DNA from: an uncultured Methanoregula sp.
Lineage (GTDB): Archaea > Halobacteriota > Methanomicrobia > Methanomicrobiales > Methanospirillaceae
Length of the DNA stretch: 64,000 bases
Direction: 5' to 3'
Assembly: GCF_963677065.1 (NCBI RefSeq)
Contig: NZ_OY781872.1
Coordinates: 2,227,419-2,291,418, forward strand
The notes below the pieces were generated by a model. The model did no database searches and was not told the DNA's origin. It saw nothing but the letters and a program-made list of their open reading frames with translations. Position 1 is the first letter of the stretch, and the number at the start of each line of letters is the position of its first letter. Shown piece by piece: positions 62,737 through 64,000 of this stretch. The translations under genes were made by a program, and so were the position numbers.

Positions 62737-64000
62737 ATGCAGCCGGTTCTCCAGATCCAGAAGAGAAAAGAGGCGATTGCCGATGTTGTCTCTCTGTCCG
62801 GCCGCCTGGATTCCAATACCTCGCCTGAACTGGATGCCGTGCTGAAACAGATGGTGGGTTCCGGGTCCGTCCAGATCGTTCTCAATCTTGCGGAGATCGA
62901 ATACGTAAGCAGTTCCGCTCTCCGGGTCTTGCTCATCTGGCTCCGCCGGCTGAGAAAGATGCAGGGCGATCTCAAGATCGCCTGCCTCAAACCCCGTATC
63001 CAGGAAGTGCTTTTCCTTGCCGGGTTCAACCGGATCTTCGTTCTCTACGATTCCGAAGAGGCGGCTCTTGAAAGTTTCTCGTTTGCCGATCTTGAAGAGC
63101 ATGAAAAACGGATCCTGGATATCGTTGCATCGACCCTGGATATCGAAGACGATCTCAGACGGACCAAGGAGAGCCTGGTCCAGTCCGAAACCATGTACAG
63201 GGCAATCTTTGAGAGCTCGGGTACTGCCATGGCGATTGTTGAAGAGGACATGACGATCGTTCTTGTCAACTCCGAATTCGAGAAACTGGCTGGTTATTCC
63301 CGGAAGGAACTTTCCGAGGTTTTCTCCCTCCTTCCGTTTGTTGTCCGGGACGATCTCGGGATGGTAACAGAATTTCACGACCTTGTCTGCAAAGAAGCGG
63401 ACAGCGAACCCCGCCATTATGAGTTCAGGTTCAAGGATCGGGAAGGCAATATCCGGAATGTCTATGTGATTCTCGATATGATCCCAAACTCGTCCCGCAG
63501 GGTGTATTCCCTTCTCGATATAACGGAGCTGCGCAAGATCGAAGAAGATCTCCGGCACGAAATTATGAGGAAACGGGAATTTATCATCCTTGCCGCCCAT
63601 GAACTCCGCACACCGCTCCAGCCGGCAATGGGATACCTGCATATGATCCTTGAAGAGCCTGAAGCCTTTGGTCTCAATGCCGAGCTCAGATCTCTCCTGG
63701 AAAAATGCTCGGGCAACATCGATCACGTGAAGGAGACGATCGAGCATATCATCAAGCTCAGCGACGTGGGATACGGGCCGGAACAGATGCTGCCCCGGTT
63801 CAAACCCCAGTACCGGGAAACTTCGCCAAAGAACCTGCTCGGAGCGTACATATCCGTCCTCAAATGTTCCGGCGATCTCCAGATCACGGTTGCAATTCCC
63901 GAAGATCTGAGGATAGTCACCGACAGCGAATATTTTTTCTTGATAAACCAGAGCCTGATCTTCAATTTAATCCGGTTTTCACCGATTTCGGCAAAGATCC
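62737..64000 (+). CDS. STAS-PAS sensor histidine kinase, 3' end cut by window edge
   Basis: The first 421 residues of a longer protein; the frame is open to the last base. Domains: STAS (about 1-115; SGRLDSNTSPELDAVL, LAEIEYVSSSALRVLLIWL with the Ser of the phosphoacceptor region), a linker helix (120-155), PAS (about 155-265; YRAIFESSGTAMAIVEED, GYSRKELSEVF), HisKA with H288 in AAHELRTPLQPAMGYL and the start of the ATPase domain (TDSEYFFLINQSLIFNLIRF). STAS domains are common in anti-sigma antagonists; placing one in front of a kinase is unusual. ATG 62737 has no strong binding site; an AT-rich element near 62700 suggests a near-leaderless message. The minus-strand frame over it is a shadow. 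Confidence 0.85.
   Translation, partial: MQPVLQIQKRKEAIADVVSLSGRLDSNTSPELDAVLKQMVGSGSVQIVLNLAEIEYVSSSALRVLLIWLRRLRKMQGDLKIACLKPRIQEVLFLAGFNRIFVLYDSEEAALESFSFADLEEHEKRILDIVASTLDIEDDLRRTKESLVQSETMYRAIFESSGTAMAIVEEDMTIVLVNSEFEKLAGYSRKELSEVFSLLPFVVRDDLGMVTEFHDLVCKEADSEPRHYEFRFKDREGNIRNVYVILDMIPNSSRRVYSLLDITELRKIEEDLRHEIMRKREFIILAAHELRTPLQPAMGYLHMILEEPEAFGLNAELRSLLEKCSGNIDHVKETIEHIIKLSDVGYGPEQMLPRFKPQYRETSPKNLLGAYISVLKCSGDLQITVAIPEDLRIVTDSEYFFLINQSLIFNLIRFSPISAKI

Noticed and set aside
62710..63747. 345-codon minus-strand frame near the right edge
   Set aside because: It is antisense to the STAS-PAS kinase, whose plus-strand frame runs off the window but has clear domains.

Overview
The window looks like a chromosomal segment of a methanogenic archaeon, most likely of the order Methanomicrobiales (Methanoregula-like). 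The reasons are TATA-type (box A) promoters, GGTGA-type ribosome binding sites, an archaeal tRNA-Thr with U73, hypD, an FrhB-family ferredoxin-like protein inside a sugar cluster, and abundant TPR and STAS/PAS signalling proteins. The assignment is by inference; no 16S gene or methanogenesis operon is present.

Layout. (1) 1-3.5 kb: the 3' part of a membrane-anchored protein with a short-repeat stalk, a DUF457-type membrane hydrolase, and a hexapeptide acyltransferase. (2) 3.7-15.1 kb, GC-rich: nucleotide-sugar genes (two GalE-like epimerases, two near-duplicate UDP-HexNAc dehydrogenases, a Gfo/Idh dehydrogenase, a DegT aminotransferase, a third dehydrogenase), interrupted by a tandem pair of uncharacterised paralogues and a VapBC toxin-antitoxin pair. 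(3) 15.1-24.9 kb, plus strand, and 24.9-32.4 kb, minus strand: a visibly AT-rich core of two convergent gene runs. It holds a second DegT/SDR/acetyltransferase set, an ABC exporter, an FrhB-like protein, a polysaccharide pyruvyl transferase, several GT4 glycosyltransferases, a methyltransferase, a polytopic GT-C-like protein and a decayed transposase. (4) 32-38.4 kb, minus strand, again GC-richer: a frameshifted GT4 gene, a glutaminase/N-acetyl-sugar amidotransferase fusion, two SDR epimerases and a polyprenyl-phosphate GT2. (5) 38.8-46.8 kb: a HepT/MNT pair, a possible Cys-rich micropeptide, WecB/WbpI epimerase, two secreted proteins (one with an archaeosortase-like tail), hypD, an MscS channel and tRNA-Thr(GGT). 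(6) 46.9-64 kb: a PH-domain membrane protein, a class I aminotransferase, one giant 4350-residue protein made only of TPRs, and the 5' part of a STAS-PAS-histidine kinase that runs off the window.

How it works together. Regions 2-5 together look like a surface-glycan locus (N-glycan or exopolysaccharide). The set WbpA-like dehydrogenase, WbpB-like oxidoreductase, WbpE-like aminotransferase, hexapeptide acetyltransferase, WbpI/WecB-like epimerase and WbpG-like amidotransferase matches the known route to UDP-2,3-diacetamido-mannuronic acid and its acetamidino derivative. The ABC protein is a candidate flippase and the GT2 a candidate polyprenyl-phosphate sugar synthase. No oligosaccharyltransferase AglB is visible here.

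The most striking object is the giant gene at 49479-62531. By codon phase it holds 128 TPR units, spaced at 34 residues except for two spacings of 33, and inside it lies an exact 816-bp (8-TPR) higher-order duplication.
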